Shown: piece after piece, positions 38,209 through 46,970 of the stretch
Numbering within the stretch: the first letter of the stretch is position 1
How the letters are laid out: each line of letters begins with the position of its first letter
Assembly: GCF_002278135.3 (NCBI RefSeq)
Contig: NZ_CP029425.2
Coordinates: forward strand, 3,014,001-3,078,000
Direction of reading: 5' to 3'
Origin: Bradyrhizobium ottawaense
GTDB lineage: Bacteria > Pseudomonadota > Alphaproteobacteria > Rhizobiales > Xanthobacteraceae
Length of the DNA: 64,000 bases
Notes under the pieces: generated by a model
What the model was told of the DNA's origin: nothing
Database searches by the model: none
The model's input: only the letters and a program-made list of their open reading frames with translations
Program-made: the position numbers and the translations under genes

Positions 38209-38253
38209 TCGGAACCTGCTATGGTGAGCGATCGATAAGGGGACTGCCGTCAC

Positions 38254-38697
38254 ATGCTGAAATCGATCGATCCGATCCTGACGCCCGACCTGCTCTGGCT
38301 GCTGGCCTCCATGGGCCACGGCGACGATCTCGTGGTCGTCGACGCCAACCACCCGGCCACGCACATCGCCCGCAGCACCTCGTCGCAGCGCCTGATCCAG
38401 CTGCCGGGCATGACGATGGAGACGGCCGTCCGAGCCATCATGACGCTCTATCCGCTCGACGATTTCGATCCCGACCCGGTGCGCGTGATGGCGCCGGTCG
38501 ACGATCCCGACCGCGTGCCCGACGTGCAGCGCGCCGTGCTGGCCGAGATCGAGCGTGCGGTCGGACGCGCCGTTGCTCCCGGCAAGCTCTCGCGTCCGGA
38601 TTTTTACCGCGCGGCGGCGGCGGGGTTTGGTGTCGTGCAGGTGGGGGACAGCAGGGGTTACGGCTGCTTCCTGATCAGGAAGGGCGTGATCGGCTAG
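38254..38697 (+). CDS. RbsD/FucU family protein (L-fucose mutarotase-like)
   Basis: A 147-residue protein of the FucU/RbsD family, which interconverts anomers of fucose or ribose. The N-terminal LKSIDPILTPDLLWLLASMG and the HGDDLVVVDANHPA block carry the conserved His and Asp residues. The C-terminal YGCFLIRKGVI is also typical. No sugar transporter or fucose catabolic gene is adjacent, so the natural substrate is open. It overlaps the convergent VOC gene by 4 bases. Confidence 0.85.
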   Translation: MLKSIDPILTPDLLWLLASMGHGDDLVVVDANHPATHIARSTSSQRLIQLPGMTMETAVRAIMTLYPLDDFDPDPVRVMAPVDDPDRVPDVQRAVLAEIERAVGRAVAPGKLSRPDFYRAAAAGFGVVQVGDSRGYGCFLIRKGVIG

Positions 38698-39077
38698 CCG
38701 GATTGGCGCATCAGCTCCGACGGCCAGCCAACCCGGACGAGAAGGCCGTCGGGGCCGTTGATGCCGACTTCATACATGCCCCATTCGCGGTGGCGCAGCA
38801 CGCCGCCGGGCCGGATGATGAGATCGTCCACGCGCGCAGCAATGGCCTCGACCTCGGGCGTGCGAATGAAAATGCCAAAGGGATTGTGCTCCGGCACGCG
38901 CCACGGGCCATCGCCGGCTTGCGTGAGATGCACCTCGCATCCCCAGCCGCTCATGATGACATAGCCGGCATCGCCGCCGATGCGCGCAAAGCCGAGCCGT
39001 TCCCAGAACGGAATTGCGGCGGGAAGATCGTTGCTGGGAACGATCGCAAAGGCGCCGACGCGCGGGCTCTCAGGCAT
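38694..39077 (-). CDS. VOC superfamily protein (glyoxalase/bleomycin resistance fold)
   Basis: A 127-residue single VOC domain with FAIVPSNDLPAAIPFWERLG and the closing GINGPDGLLVRVGWP. The paired beta-alpha-beta modules bind metal or small ligands in relatives that act on methylglyoxal, bleomycin or aromatic substrates. The ATG at 39077 starts just before the first strand; an upstream extension to 39119 is cysteine-rich and unconvincing. Function is unassigned. Confidence 0.8.
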   Translation of the reverse strand: MPESPRVGAFAIVPSNDLPAAIPFWERLGFARIGGDAGYVIMSGWGCEVHLTQAGDGPWRVPEHNPFGIFIRTPEVEAIAARVDDLIIRPGGVLRHREWGMYEVGINGPDGLLVRVGWPSELMRQSG

Positions 39078-39226
39078 TCGGTCACTCCGGCACATGCAAG
39101 CGGTCCGCGCCGCGTTCACGCTGCGCGTTGCGAGCTTATAGAGAGCGGCCGCTCGGCAGAAGCGGCGAAACGTCCCGCACTCGAATTTGAATGGCGCGGC
39201 GGGAACTGACTGTCTATGGTTTCTCC

Positions 39227-39586
39227 ATGTCCCGCTTTGTGTGTCTATTCGTTGCCATCATCCTATCGCTGCTGCCGACTGTGGCGTCCGCTGAGCCCGT
39301 TCAAAAGCGTCCCAAGCCCGTCTGGAAGGGCTACGGCTTCCTGCCGGGCTATCGTCAGCCGCTGAGCAACAGCATTCCGCTCTACAAGCAAAAGGAAGCG
39401 ATGCGCCGAATGTCGCGCGCCGACCGGCGCCATTGGTACATCGACCCGGTGCCGCAATATTACCGCTGGGACGGCGAGTGGCACTATTTCGGCCGCCCCG
39501 GCTTCAACGGCGGCCGCTACAATGGCGGCAGTTTTGGTCCGTGCTGGACGCGCACGCCGATTGGGGCGGTGTGGAATTGCGGGTGA
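39227..39586 (+). CDS. Small exported hypothetical protein
   Basis: A 119-residue protein with a clear signal peptide (cleavage near ASAEP). The mature protein is rich in Tyr, Trp, Arg and Gly, with WKGYGFLPGYRQP and a glycine/asparagine-rich end containing two cysteines that could form a disulphide. I do not recognise a named domain. Similar short Tyr/Gly-rich exported proteins are common in Bradyrhizobium-type genomes. It stands alone before a palindromic repeat. Confidence 0.7.
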   Translation: MSRFVCLFVAIILSLLPTVASAEPVQKRPKPVWKGYGFLPGYRQPLSNSIPLYKQKEAMRRMSRADRRHWYIDPVPQYYRWDGEWHYFGRPGFNGGRYNGGSFGPCWTRTPIGAVWNCG

Positions 39587-39656
39587 CCAGCTGATCGCGT
39601 CGTCGCTGCGCTCGCAATGACGATGCGGAGAAAGTGTGCGCGCCTTCTCGCTTACT

Positions 39657-39791
39657 CGTGCCCCGGACGCAGCGCAGCGCTTCTTCAGCGGTGCGCTGCT
39701 GAGCCGGGGCCCATGTGGCAGCGGAGAGCATAGCCTCTGGGTCCCGGCTCTGCGCTGCAACGCTGGCGCGTTGCAGCTTGTCCGGGACACG
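39657..39791. repeat. Imperfect inverted repeat element
   Basis: CGTGCCCCGGAC at 39657-39668 pairs with GTCCGGGACACG at 39780-39791 with one mismatch. Internal GC-rich hairpins such as those around gcagcgcagcgc lie between the arms. It fills the gap between the exported protein gene and the Ala/Glu-rich gene. Confidence 0.65.
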
Positions 39792-39801
39792 ATGCTCCCC
39801 C

Positions 39802-41241
39802 TTACGAGAAGAACGCGATCTTCTCGGCCTGGGTCATGCGGCGGATCGGGGCGAGGGGATCGTTGGCCGGCGCGCGGGGCTTTTGCAGGATGCCGCTGGC
39901 GAGGATGGTGGCGCCGAGCGAGGTCTCGGGCAAGGAAGCAGACAAGGGCGTGGGCGTGGGCAGCGACGTTGTCGGCGCTGCGGCGAAATTCGCCGTCGCG
40001 GCCATGGCCGGGGCCTGCTGCTCCATCACCTCGGCGGCGGCCTCCGCAATGGCGTCGGTGAGGCGCGCGAGCGAATCCATTGCGATCGGCGCGTGGGCGG
40101 CGGGCTCCTCCGCCACCGCTGCGACGACCGGCTCTTCCGCGATCGGTTCGGAAAGCTCCGCGGCATCGGGCGCTGCGGCCTCCGCCACCATCAACTCCGC
40201 AATGGCCGCTTCCATCTCGACCGGCGCGATGATCTCGTCGAAATCAGGATCGGGCGCGGCCATCTCGAGCGCGATGGCCTCGAGCACGGCGTCGTCCTCG
40301 GCTTGCGCGGCTGCATCGAGCGCGAACGCGTCAGCGACTTCCGCGAAGCCGACGGGTTCAGGGGCCGGCTCTTCGAACGAGACGGCTTCGTGCGCGACGT
40401 CTTCAGGCGCGACTTGGTCGAGCGCGGTGCTCTCGACAGCCATCTGGCTCTCGGCCGCAATCGCCGGCGTAACAGCCGCGTCCATTGCCTGTTCCGCCTC
40501 GGCGAACGCTTCGGTGGCGACGGTCGCGTCAGCGGCTGCTTCGGGCTCGGCAGCCTCGGCGAGATCCTGCGGTGGCTCCGTAAAGGCCACGGGTGCTTCG
40601 CTCGCCATCGCAGCGGGCGCGGTCTCGGCAGGCGGAGCTTCGGCGGCGAATGACGGCGCCTCCTGCACCGGAGCGGACGCGGGAGCCGCCGCCTGCGGCG
40701 TTGCGTCGCCGTCGGTCTGCTCGACCCGATCCCTGAGCAGATCGAATGCGGCTTTGAGCTCGACGCGGGGGTCGATGGTCGAAATCTGTCCGCAGGCGGC
40801 TTCGATCGAGGCGAGCTGCGAATCAATGAGGTCGCAGATTCGCCCGTCGGCACCGATCTCGCGCCAGCGCCAGGAGATCTCCTTGATGATGCGCACGCCG
40901 CGCGGAATCGCGGCGAGGCTCGTCTCGATCGCGGCGGGATCGAAGGCGGCGATGGCGATCGTCTCGGCCTCGCGGATCGCGCGGCGAATCTCGATCAGGG
41001 CTTCGGGCAGGCGGTCCTCGACGACGGGTTGCCGCTGTGCCGCAAGGGTTTCTTCGATTTTCGCGACCGCGTCGAGCACCATGCTCGTGTCGGCGTTGCG
41101 GTTGCGCTTGGCGTATTCGCCGAGGAACCAGCGGCCGCGCGCCGTCTCCATGAAGGCTTCGCGGATCGCGTCGTAATCCTGCTCGTTCGGCTCGGCCGCG
41201 CGGGCAGACATGGGCGAAAGGGCGAATGCTTCGTTGGCCAT
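39802..41241 (-). CDS. Acidic Ala/Glu-rich hypothetical protein
   Basis: About 479 residues from the ATG at 41241. The first 180 residues are folded and look conserved, with ETARGRWFLGEYAKRNRNAD and a helical segment after it. Residues about 185-420 are low-complexity, dominated by Ala, Glu and Pro and strongly acidic. A short conserved-looking end, DPLAPIRRMTQAEKIAFFS, finishes the protein. There is no signal peptide or membrane helix, so it is cytoplasmic. I do not know a function. The layout (folded head, disordered acidic linker, short C-terminal motif) suggests a scaffold or adaptor. Confidence 0.7.
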   Translation of the reverse strand: MANEAFALSPMSARAAEPNEQDYDAIREAFMETARGRWFLGEYAKRNRNADTSMVLDAVAKIEETLAAQRQPVVEDRLPEALIEIRRAIREAETIAIAAFDPAAIETSLAAIPRGVRIIKEISWRWREIGADGRICDLIDSQLASIEAACGQISTIDPRVELKAAFDLLRDRVEQTDGDATPQAAAPASAPVQEAPSFAAEAPPAETAPAAMASEAPVAFTEPPQDLAEAAEPEAAADATVATEAFAEAEQAMDAAVTPAIAAESQMAVESTALDQVAPEDVAHEAVSFEEPAPEPVGFAEVADAFALDAAAQAEDDAVLEAIALEMAAPDPDFDEIIAPVEMEAAIAELMVAEAAAPDAAELSEPIAEEPVVAAVAEEPAAHAPIAMDSLARLTDAIAEAAAEVMEQQAPAMAATANFAAAPTTSLPTPTPLSASLPETSLGATILASGILQKPRAPANDPLAPIRRMTQAEKIAFFS

Positions 41242-41316
41242 TGCGATCTCGTCGCGCAAATCACCGCGCGTTACAGTAACGATCACCACGATATCGACCG
41301 AATCGCAATTGGTTTG

Positions 41317-42513
41317 ATGGCACCCGAATCACAAATCCCCACGCCAGCATCGGCGAAACGGCGATTCGCCGTCAGCCTCGCCCTGTTCTATTCGGCCGTC
41401 TTCGCGGTCTCGGGCACGCATCTGCCGTTCTTTCCGGTGTGGCTGAAGGCGATCGGCATCGACGCGGCCTGGATAGGCCTCATCAACGCGCTGCCGGCGA
41501 TCACGCGCTTCACCACGCTGCCGCAAGTGACGTCCTTCGCCGAAAAGCGACATGCCATTCGCGCCGGCATGATGGTGTCGGTGCTGGCGACCGCGATCGG
41601 TTTTACGGCGGTCGGCCTGCAGCAGCAGCCGCTGGCGCTGTTCCTGATCTACGCGCTGACCTGCATGATGTGGACGCCGACGATGCCGCTGACCGATGCC
41701 TATGCGTTGCGCGGCGTCGCTCGTTACGGGCTCGATTACGGACCCTTGCGGCTGTGGGGCTCGGCGGCCTTCGCCGCCGGCTCGCTCGCCTGCGGCTATC
41801 TCGTAGACCACATCGCCGCGCGCGACCTGATCTGGGTCATCGTCGCATGGGCCGTCGTTGCGGTCGCCGCCGGCCTGCTGCTTCAGCCGCTGGACGATGT
41901 CAGGCGCAAAACCACGGAGAGGCATGCCGGCAAGGCGCTGCTGCGCGATGCCGGCTTCTGGGCCGTCATCGTCTCGGCCGCGCTGATTCAGGGCAGCCAC
42001 GTCGCCTACTACACCTTCTCCGCCATCAACTGGCAGCTCCATGGGATCAGTGGGCTGACGATCGCGGGCCTGTGGACGTTGGGCGTGATCGCGGAGATCG
42101 TGGTGTTCGCGCTGTCGCCGCGCTTCTCGCTGCATCCGTCCACCATGATCGCGATCGGGGGTCTCAGCGCCGTGCTGCGCTGGATCGTCACTGCCAATGA
42201 GCCGCCGCTCGCGCTGTTGGCGATCGTCCAGCTCGGCCACGGCCTCAGCTTCGGCATGACCATCGTCGGCACGATGAATCTCCTGGTGCAGCGCGTGCCC
42301 TCGCATCAGATCGCGCGGGGGCAGGGCTATTACGCCGCGTGCAACGGACTGCTCGGCGCCGCGACATCGATCGCGTCAGGTGCGATCTACGCCCGCATCG
42401 GCGATGGATTGTACTACGTGATGGCTGCGATGGCGGCGGCCGGCGCGCTTCTGATCTGGTCGGCGCGGCACCGGCTCAAGCCTCAGCCCCAGAGCGAAAC
42501 GTCCGGCGGATAG
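41317..42513 (+). CDS. MFS transporter (PP-permease/LacY-like group)
   Basis: A 398-residue permease with twelve hydrophobic helices. The opening FAVSLALFYSAVFAVSGTHL and the RLWGSAAFAAGSLACGYLVD segment resemble the MFS subgroup containing the 3-phenylpropionate permease and NupG/LacY relatives. Substrate cannot be read off. The start ATG at 41317 follows a divergent gene, with about 75 bases between them. Its 3' end overlaps the convergent dipeptide epimerase by 31 bases. Confidence 0.82.
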   Translation: MAPESQIPTPASAKRRFAVSLALFYSAVFAVSGTHLPFFPVWLKAIGIDAAWIGLINALPAITRFTTLPQVTSFAEKRHAIRAGMMVSVLATAIGFTAVGLQQQPLALFLIYALTCMMWTPTMPLTDAYALRGVARYGLDYGPLRLWGSAAFAAGSLACGYLVDHIAARDLIWVIVAWAVVAVAAGLLLQPLDDVRRKTTERHAGKALLRDAGFWAVIVSAALIQGSHVAYYTFSAINWQLHGISGLTIAGLWTLGVIAEIVVFALSPRFSLHPSTMIAIGGLSAVLRWIVTANEPPLALLAIVQLGHGLSFGMTIVGTMNLLVQRVPSHQIARGQGYYAACNGLLGAATSIASGAIYARIGDGLYYVMAAMAAAGALLIWSARHRLKPQPQSETSGG

Positions 42514-43478
42514 ACGAGGCTGTCATCGTAACGCAGGCCGTGATCGCGGTCGCGCGCCAGCAGCAAGGGGCCGTCGAGATCGACGAAGCGCGCCTGTGGC
42601 GTCACCAGCATCGCGGGGGCCATCGACAGCGAGGTTGCGACCATGCAGCCGATCATGATCTCGAAGCCGAGCGCCTGCGCGGCGTCCGCCATCGCGAGGG
42701 CCTCGGTGAGGCCGCCGGTCTTGTCGAGCTTGATGTTCACGGCGTCGTAGCGGTCGCGCAAGGGGACCAGCGAGGAGCGGTCATGCACGCTCTCGTCGGC
42801 GCAGACCGCGAGCGGGCGCTTGATCCGTGCCAGCGCTTCGTCCCGGCCGGCCGGCAGCGGCTGCTCCACCAGGGTGACGCCGGCGGCATCGCAGGCGGCG
42901 AGATTGTGCGCCAGATTGGCCTCGGTCCAGGCCTCGTTGGCATCGACGATCAGCTCGGATTCGGGAGCGGCCTTGCGCACCGCGGCGATCCGCTCGGGAT
43001 CGCCGTCGCCGCCGAGCTTGATCTTGAGCAGCGGCCGGTGCGCCGCCTTGGCGGTGGCGGCCGCCATGGCCTCGGGGGTCCCTAACGAGATCGTGTACGC
43101 CGTGGTGCGCTCGCCCGGCACCGGCCGGTCGAGCAGGTTCCAGGCCCGCAGGCCCGCCGCCTTGGCCTCCAGGTCGATCAGGGCGCAGTCCAGGGCATTG
43201 CGGGCCGCACCGGGCGCCATGGCGGCCTGCAGGGCTTGCCGCGTCAGCCCGTCCGCGACGGCCTGCTGCATGGCCTGGATGGCCGCCAGCGTCGCCTCGG
43301 GCGTCTCGCCATAGCGGGGATAGGGCACGCACTCGCCGCGGCCGGTCAGCCCGTCCCGGGTTACCTCCGCTACGATAGTCACGGCCTCGGTCTTGGCGCC
43401 CCGGCTGATGGTAAAGCTGCCCGCGATCGGGAAGCGCTCGATTCGCGCCGCCAGGGCAGCAAATTTCATGGAAGTCAT
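42483..43478 (-). CDS. Dipeptide epimerase (L-Ala-D/L-Glu epimerase-like enolase)
   Basis: A 331-residue enolase-superfamily enzyme. The catalytic KxK is in LLKIKLGG. The metal ligands are in VDANEAW, LVEQPL and ADES, and the second acid/base Lys is in NIKLDKTGG. These match the muconate-lactonising subgroup member YcjG, which epimerises L-Ala-D-Glu from recycled peptidoglycan. The GIGCM-like stretch IMIGCMVATSLS is also typical. A start at the ATG 43469 is equally possible. It is convergent with the MFS permease, and the long overlap suggests the two are not tightly co-expressed. Confidence 0.85.
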   Translation of the reverse strand: MTSMKFAALAARIERFPIAGSFTISRGAKTEAVTIVAEVTRDGLTGRGECVPYPRYGETPEATLAAIQAMQQAVADGLTRQALQAAMAPGAARNALDCALIDLEAKAAGLRAWNLLDRPVPGERTTAYTISLGTPEAMAAATAKAAHRPLLKIKLGGDGDPERIAAVRKAAPESELIVDANEAWTEANLAHNLAACDAAGVTLVEQPLPAGRDEALARIKRPLAVCADESVHDRSSLVPLRDRYDAVNIKLDKTGGLTEALAMADAAQALGFEIMIGCMVATSLSMAPAMLVTPQARFVDLDGPLLLARDRDHGLRYDDSLVYPPDVSLWG

Positions 43479-43612
43479 TTTGAACTCTGGCGAAATCTGA
43501 ACCTGCTAGTTACCTCTAGCAACTAACATTAACCACTTGGGGATACCTTCTCTGGGTAAGGGCGCGTGCGCAACTATCTGATTTTCTCCGCCCCGGCACG
43601 GGAGCGGACATC

Positions 43613-44746
43613 TTGAATAGCGATCCGAAGCTGGAACGGATTGCCAAGGGCAACGCGCTGGCACTCTGCGCCACCGGGACGTGGACGGCCAGCTTCGCGC
43701 CGGTCCTGGAGCGGATGGTGGCCGACGCCGAGAAGCTCGCCGGCGGCCAGCAAAGCATCTTCATCGACGTCTCCGAAGTCGCCAAGCTCGACACGTTCGG
43801 CGCCTGGCTGATCGAGCGGCTGCGCCGCAGCCTGACCCAAGGCGCCGTCGAGGCGCAGATCGCGGGTCTCTCGGCCAATTATTCCAGCCTCGTGGACGAG
43901 GTGCGGCGGGTCAGGGCGACGGCCGTGGTCGACGGCGGCACCGTGACCATCACCGGCATGCTGGAGCAGATCGGCCGGGCCGTGGCCGGCGTGGGCGGCA
44001 CGGTCGCGGGTCTCGTCGACATGCTCGGCGCCGTGCTCGCGGCAGGATTTCGCGTCCTGATCCATCCGCGCTCGTTTCGCCTGACCTCGACCGTGCATCA
44101 CATGGAGCAGGTCTGCTGGCGCGCGGTGCCGATCATCGTGCTGATCACCTTCCTGATCGGCTGCATCATCGCCCAACAGGGCATCTTTCATTTCCGCCGC
44201 TTCGGCGCCGACATCTTCGTGGTCGACATGCTGGGCGTGTTGGTGCTGCGCGAGATCGGCGTGCTGCTGGTCGCGATCATGGTCGCGGGCCGCTCGGGCA
44301 GCGCCTACACCGCCGAACTCGGCTCGATGAAGATGCGCGAGGAGATCGACGCGTTGCGCACCATGGGCTTCGACCCGATCGAGGTGCTGGTGCTGCCGCG
44401 CATGATGGCGCTGGTGCTGGCGTTGCCGATCCTGGCCTTCCTCGGCGCGATGGCCGCGCTCTATGGCGGCGGTCTCGTCGCCTGGCTCTATGGCGGGGTC
44501 GAGCCCGAGGCCTTCCTGCTTCGTTTGCGCGACGCCATCTCGATCGACCATTTCATCGTCGGCATCGTCAAGGCGCCGGTCATGGCGGCCGTGATCGGCA
44601 TCGTCGCCTGTGTCGAGGGCCTCGCCGTGCAGGGCAGCGCGGAATCGCTGGGCCAGCACACCACGGCCTCGGTGGTGAAGGGCATCTTCTTCGTCATCGT
44701 CATGGATGGCGTGTTCGCCATCTTCTTCGCCTCGATCGGGATGTGA
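43613..44746 (+). CDS. mlaE: MlaE-family lipid ABC transporter permease with N-terminal STAS domain
   Basis: A 377-residue protein. Residues 1 to about 100 form an STAS domain (FIDVSEVAKLDTFGAWLIE), equivalent to the separate MlaB protein of E. coli. The rest is the MlaE permease with five helices and the conserved AELGSMKMREEIDALRTMG. It would work with MlaF and MlaD in retrograde phospholipid transport across the envelope. The start is TTG at 43613 with GGAGCGG upstream. It is the first of three genes, with 2 bases before mlaF. Confidence 0.9.
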   Translation: MNSDPKLERIAKGNALALCATGTWTASFAPVLERMVADAEKLAGGQQSIFIDVSEVAKLDTFGAWLIERLRRSLTQGAVEAQIAGLSANYSSLVDEVRRVRATAVVDGGTVTITGMLEQIGRAVAGVGGTVAGLVDMLGAVLAAGFRVLIHPRSFRLTSTVHHMEQVCWRAVPIIVLITFLIGCIIAQQGIFHFRRFGADIFVVDMLGVLVLREIGVLLVAIMVAGRSGSAYTAELGSMKMREEIDALRTMGFDPIEVLVLPRMMALVLALPILAFLGAMAALYGGGLVAWLYGGVEPEAFLLRLRDAISIDHFIVGIVKAPVMAAVIGIVACVEGLAVQGSAESLGQHTTASVVKGIFFVIVMDGVFAIFFASIGM

Positions 44747-44748
44747 CG

Positions 44749-45519
44749 ATGGCTCCCGAGATCCAAAATCCGATCATCCGCGTGCGCGACATCACCGTGC
44801 AGTTCGGCTCCACGCGCGTGCTCGACGGCCTCAACCTCGACGTCAAGCGCGGCGAGATCTTGGGCTTCGTCGGTCCTTCCGGCGCGGGCAAGTCGGTGCT
44901 GACGCGCACCATCATCGGTCTCGTGCCGAAGGTCGCGGGCTCCATCGAGGTGTTCGGCGTCGACCTGGATTCCTCCAACACGTCGCAGCGCCGCAACGTG
45001 GAGCGGCGCTGGGGCGTCTTGTTTCAGCAGGGGGCGCTGTTCTCCTCGCTGACCGTGCGGCAGAACATCCAGTTTCCGATGCGCGAATATCTTCGGGTCT
45101 CGCAGCGGCTGATGGACGAGATCACCATGGCCAAGCTCACCATGGTCGGCCTCAAGCCCGAGGTTGCCGAGCGCTTCCCGTCCGAGCTCTCCGGCGGCAT
45201 GATCAAGCGCGTCGCGCTGGCGCGCGCGCTGTCGCTCGATCCGGACCTCGTCTTCCTGGACGAGCCGACCTCGGGCCTCGATCCGATCGGCGCTGGCGAC
45301 TTCGACGAGCTGGTCAGGACGCTCCAGCGCACTTTGGGGCTCACCGTTTTCATGGTAACCCACGACCTCGACAGCCTTTACACAGCGTGTGACCGCATCG
45401 CCGTTTTAGGGAACGGTAAGATCATAGCGGCAGGGTCGATCGCCGACATGCAGGCCTCGCAGCATCCCTGGCTGAGGCAATATTTCCATGGCAAGCGCGC
45501 CCGCGCGGTCATGGGTTGA
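44749..45519 (+). CDS. mlaF: MlaF-family ABC transporter ATPase
   Basis: A 256-residue ATPase with Walker A GPSGAGKS, the signature region LSGGMIKRVALARAL and Walker B LVFLDEPTSGLD, followed by a His switch in VTHDLDS. The QQGALFSSLTVRQNI segment is typical of the Mkl/MlaF group. It powers the MlaE permease at the inner membrane. It is tightly packed between mlaE and mlaD. Confidence 0.92.
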   Translation: MAPEIQNPIIRVRDITVQFGSTRVLDGLNLDVKRGEILGFVGPSGAGKSVLTRTIIGLVPKVAGSIEVFGVDLDSSNTSQRRNVERRWGVLFQQGALFSSLTVRQNIQFPMREYLRVSQRLMDEITMAKLTMVGLKPEVAERFPSELSGGMIKRVALARALSLDPDLVFLDEPTSGLDPIGAGDFDELVRTLQRTLGLTVFMVTHDLDSLYTACDRIAVLGNGKIIAAGSIADMQASQHPWLRQYFHGKRARAVMG

Positions 45520-45561
45520 GTGGCGGGGTTGAGTAGCTGTGATGAGTAGCCGGAGCACCTG

Positions 45562-46434
45562 ATGGAAACGCGGGCAAACTACGTCTTGATCGGGTCGTTC
45601 ACGCTGGCGGTAATCGCCGCGGCGATCGGCTTCGTGCTCTGGTTCCAGTCGCTGCACACCACCAAGCAGCGCAGCCCGCTGCGCGTCGTGTTCGAGGGCC
45701 CGGCGGCGGGCCTGCGCAACGGCGGCAGTGTCAATTTCAACGGTATCCGGGTAGGCGAGGTGGTCTCGGTGAAGCTCGACAACCCGCGGCGGGTTGTCGC
45801 ACTCGCCATGATCGAGAACAACGCCCCGATCCGCAAGGACACCCTGGTCGGCCTCGAATTCCAAGGGCTCACGGGCGTTGCGGCGATCTCGCTCAAGGGC
45901 GGAGACGAAGCCGCGGCCCCGCCGCCGCTCGACCAGGACGGCATCCCGACGCTGACGGCCGACCCCAACAAGCTCCAGGACGTCACCGAGGCGATCCGCG
46001 GCACGCTGCAGAACATCAACAAGATCGTCGCCGACAATCAGGAATCGGTGAAGAACTCGCTGAAGAATCTGGAGACCTTCACCAACTCGCTCGCGCGCAA
46101 TTCCGAGAAGATCGACGGCGTCATGGCCAAGGTCGACGGCGTCATGCTCAAGGCCGACAACCTCATGCTCGGCCTCAACACGCTCGCCGGCGGCAAGGAC
46201 GGCGGCGAGCTGTTCCAGGCGGTGAAGTCGATCCGCGAGCTGGCCGACGATTTCGACAAGCGCTCCGGCGCGTTGATGAGCGACGGCCGCCGCACCCTCG
46301 GCGACATCAGCCGCGCCGTGAACAATTTCGACCGCAACCCCACCCGCGTGCTGTTCGGCGCCAGCAACAGCAGCGCCCCACCGCCTCCGCCGCCCGAGCC
46401 GCCGAGGCCGGCCGCGCCGGAGCGCAGGCGGTAG
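45562..46434 (+). CDS. mlaD: MCE domain substrate-binding protein MlaD
   Basis: A 290-residue protein with one N-terminal membrane helix (residues 7-28) and an MCE domain at about 38-118 (NGIRVGEVVSVKLDNP). A long helical region follows, then a Pro-rich end. MlaD hexamers form the periplasmic lipid channel over MlaE. The helical extension past the MCE domain is longer than in E. coli MlaD and is typical of rhizobial versions. It is 42 bases after mlaF. No mlaC or mlaA homologue lies nearby. Confidence 0.9.
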   Translation: METRANYVLIGSFTLAVIAAAIGFVLWFQSLHTTKQRSPLRVVFEGPAAGLRNGGSVNFNGIRVGEVVSVKLDNPRRVVALAMIENNAPIRKDTLVGLEFQGLTGVAAISLKGGDEAAAPPPLDQDGIPTLTADPNKLQDVTEAIRGTLQNINKIVADNQESVKNSLKNLETFTNSLARNSEKIDGVMAKVDGVMLKADNLMLGLNTLAGGKDGGELFQAVKSIRELADDFDKRSGALMSDGRRTLGDISRAVNNFDRNPTRVLFGASNSSAPPPPPPEPPRPAAPERRR

Positions 46435-46462
46435 CAGCGCGTCGTCCACGGACCTCTCCACT

Positions 46463-46582
46463 CGTCATTGCGAGCCAACGGGTCCGCGTAGCGCGGACCG
46501 ATGACAGGCTCCGCGAAGCAATCCGGACTGTCTCTGCGGGGACGATCTGGATTGCTTCGTCGCTTCGCTCCTCGCAACGACG
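46463..46582. repeat. Nested inverted repeat after mlaD
   Basis: The outer arms, CGTCATTGCGAG (46463-46474) and CTCGCAACGACG (46571-46582), differ at one base. The inner arms are GAAGCAATCCGGA (46515-46527) and TCTGGATTGCTTC (46546-46558). It fills part of the 46,435-46,793 gap; the rest holds short GC-rich hairpins and the promoter region of the next operon. Confidence 0.75.
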
Positions 46583-46793
46583 ATTGGCGTGTCCGCCCCG
46601 TTATCGATTCCGTCATCCCTCAATCAGGGTGACGGGTTAGACCTCTCTTCGCAATGACAGGGCCGATACGAAAGTATGGGGGTCTGGCCGAGCCAAGGTA
46701 GGGGGAGGGGCTGGCCGTCATTGTCCGCTATATCGCGCTCAAGTCGCGCTCACGAAAAAGCGCGTCGACTTCACACACAGGGGAGGAGAGCGC

Positions 46794-46970
46794 GTGGTAC
46801 GCCTGTTGCTGTTGTTGCCGTTCATCGGCCTGATGATCGTGCCGTTCTACAATATCGGGGAGCCGCATCTGTTCGGCTTTCCCTTCTTCTACTGGTATCA
46901 GCTCGCCTGGGTGCCGCTGACCTCGCTCCTCACCTACATCGTTTACAGGAGCGCGCGCCGTGCTGACTAA
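46794..46970 (+). CDS. DUF3311 small membrane protein
   Basis: A 58-residue protein starting at GTG 46794 after a strong GGGGAGGAGAG site. It has two hydrophobic helices: LLLLLPFIGLMIVPFYN, and a second from about residue 28. The GFPFFYWYQLAWVPLTSL core is the DUF3311 pattern. Such proteins are regularly encoded immediately before sodium:solute symporters and are thought to be small accessory subunits. It overlaps the MctP gene by 11 bases, which implies translational coupling. Confidence 0.88.
   Translation: MVRLLLLLPFIGLMIVPFYNIGEPHLFGFPFFYWYQLAWVPLTSLLTYIVYRSARRAD

Noticed and set aside
39836..41176. 446-codon Ala/Ser-rich frame antisense to the Ala/Glu-rich gene
   Set aside because: It is a composition shadow. 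The minus-strand frame has the plausible folded N-terminus and conserved-looking ends.
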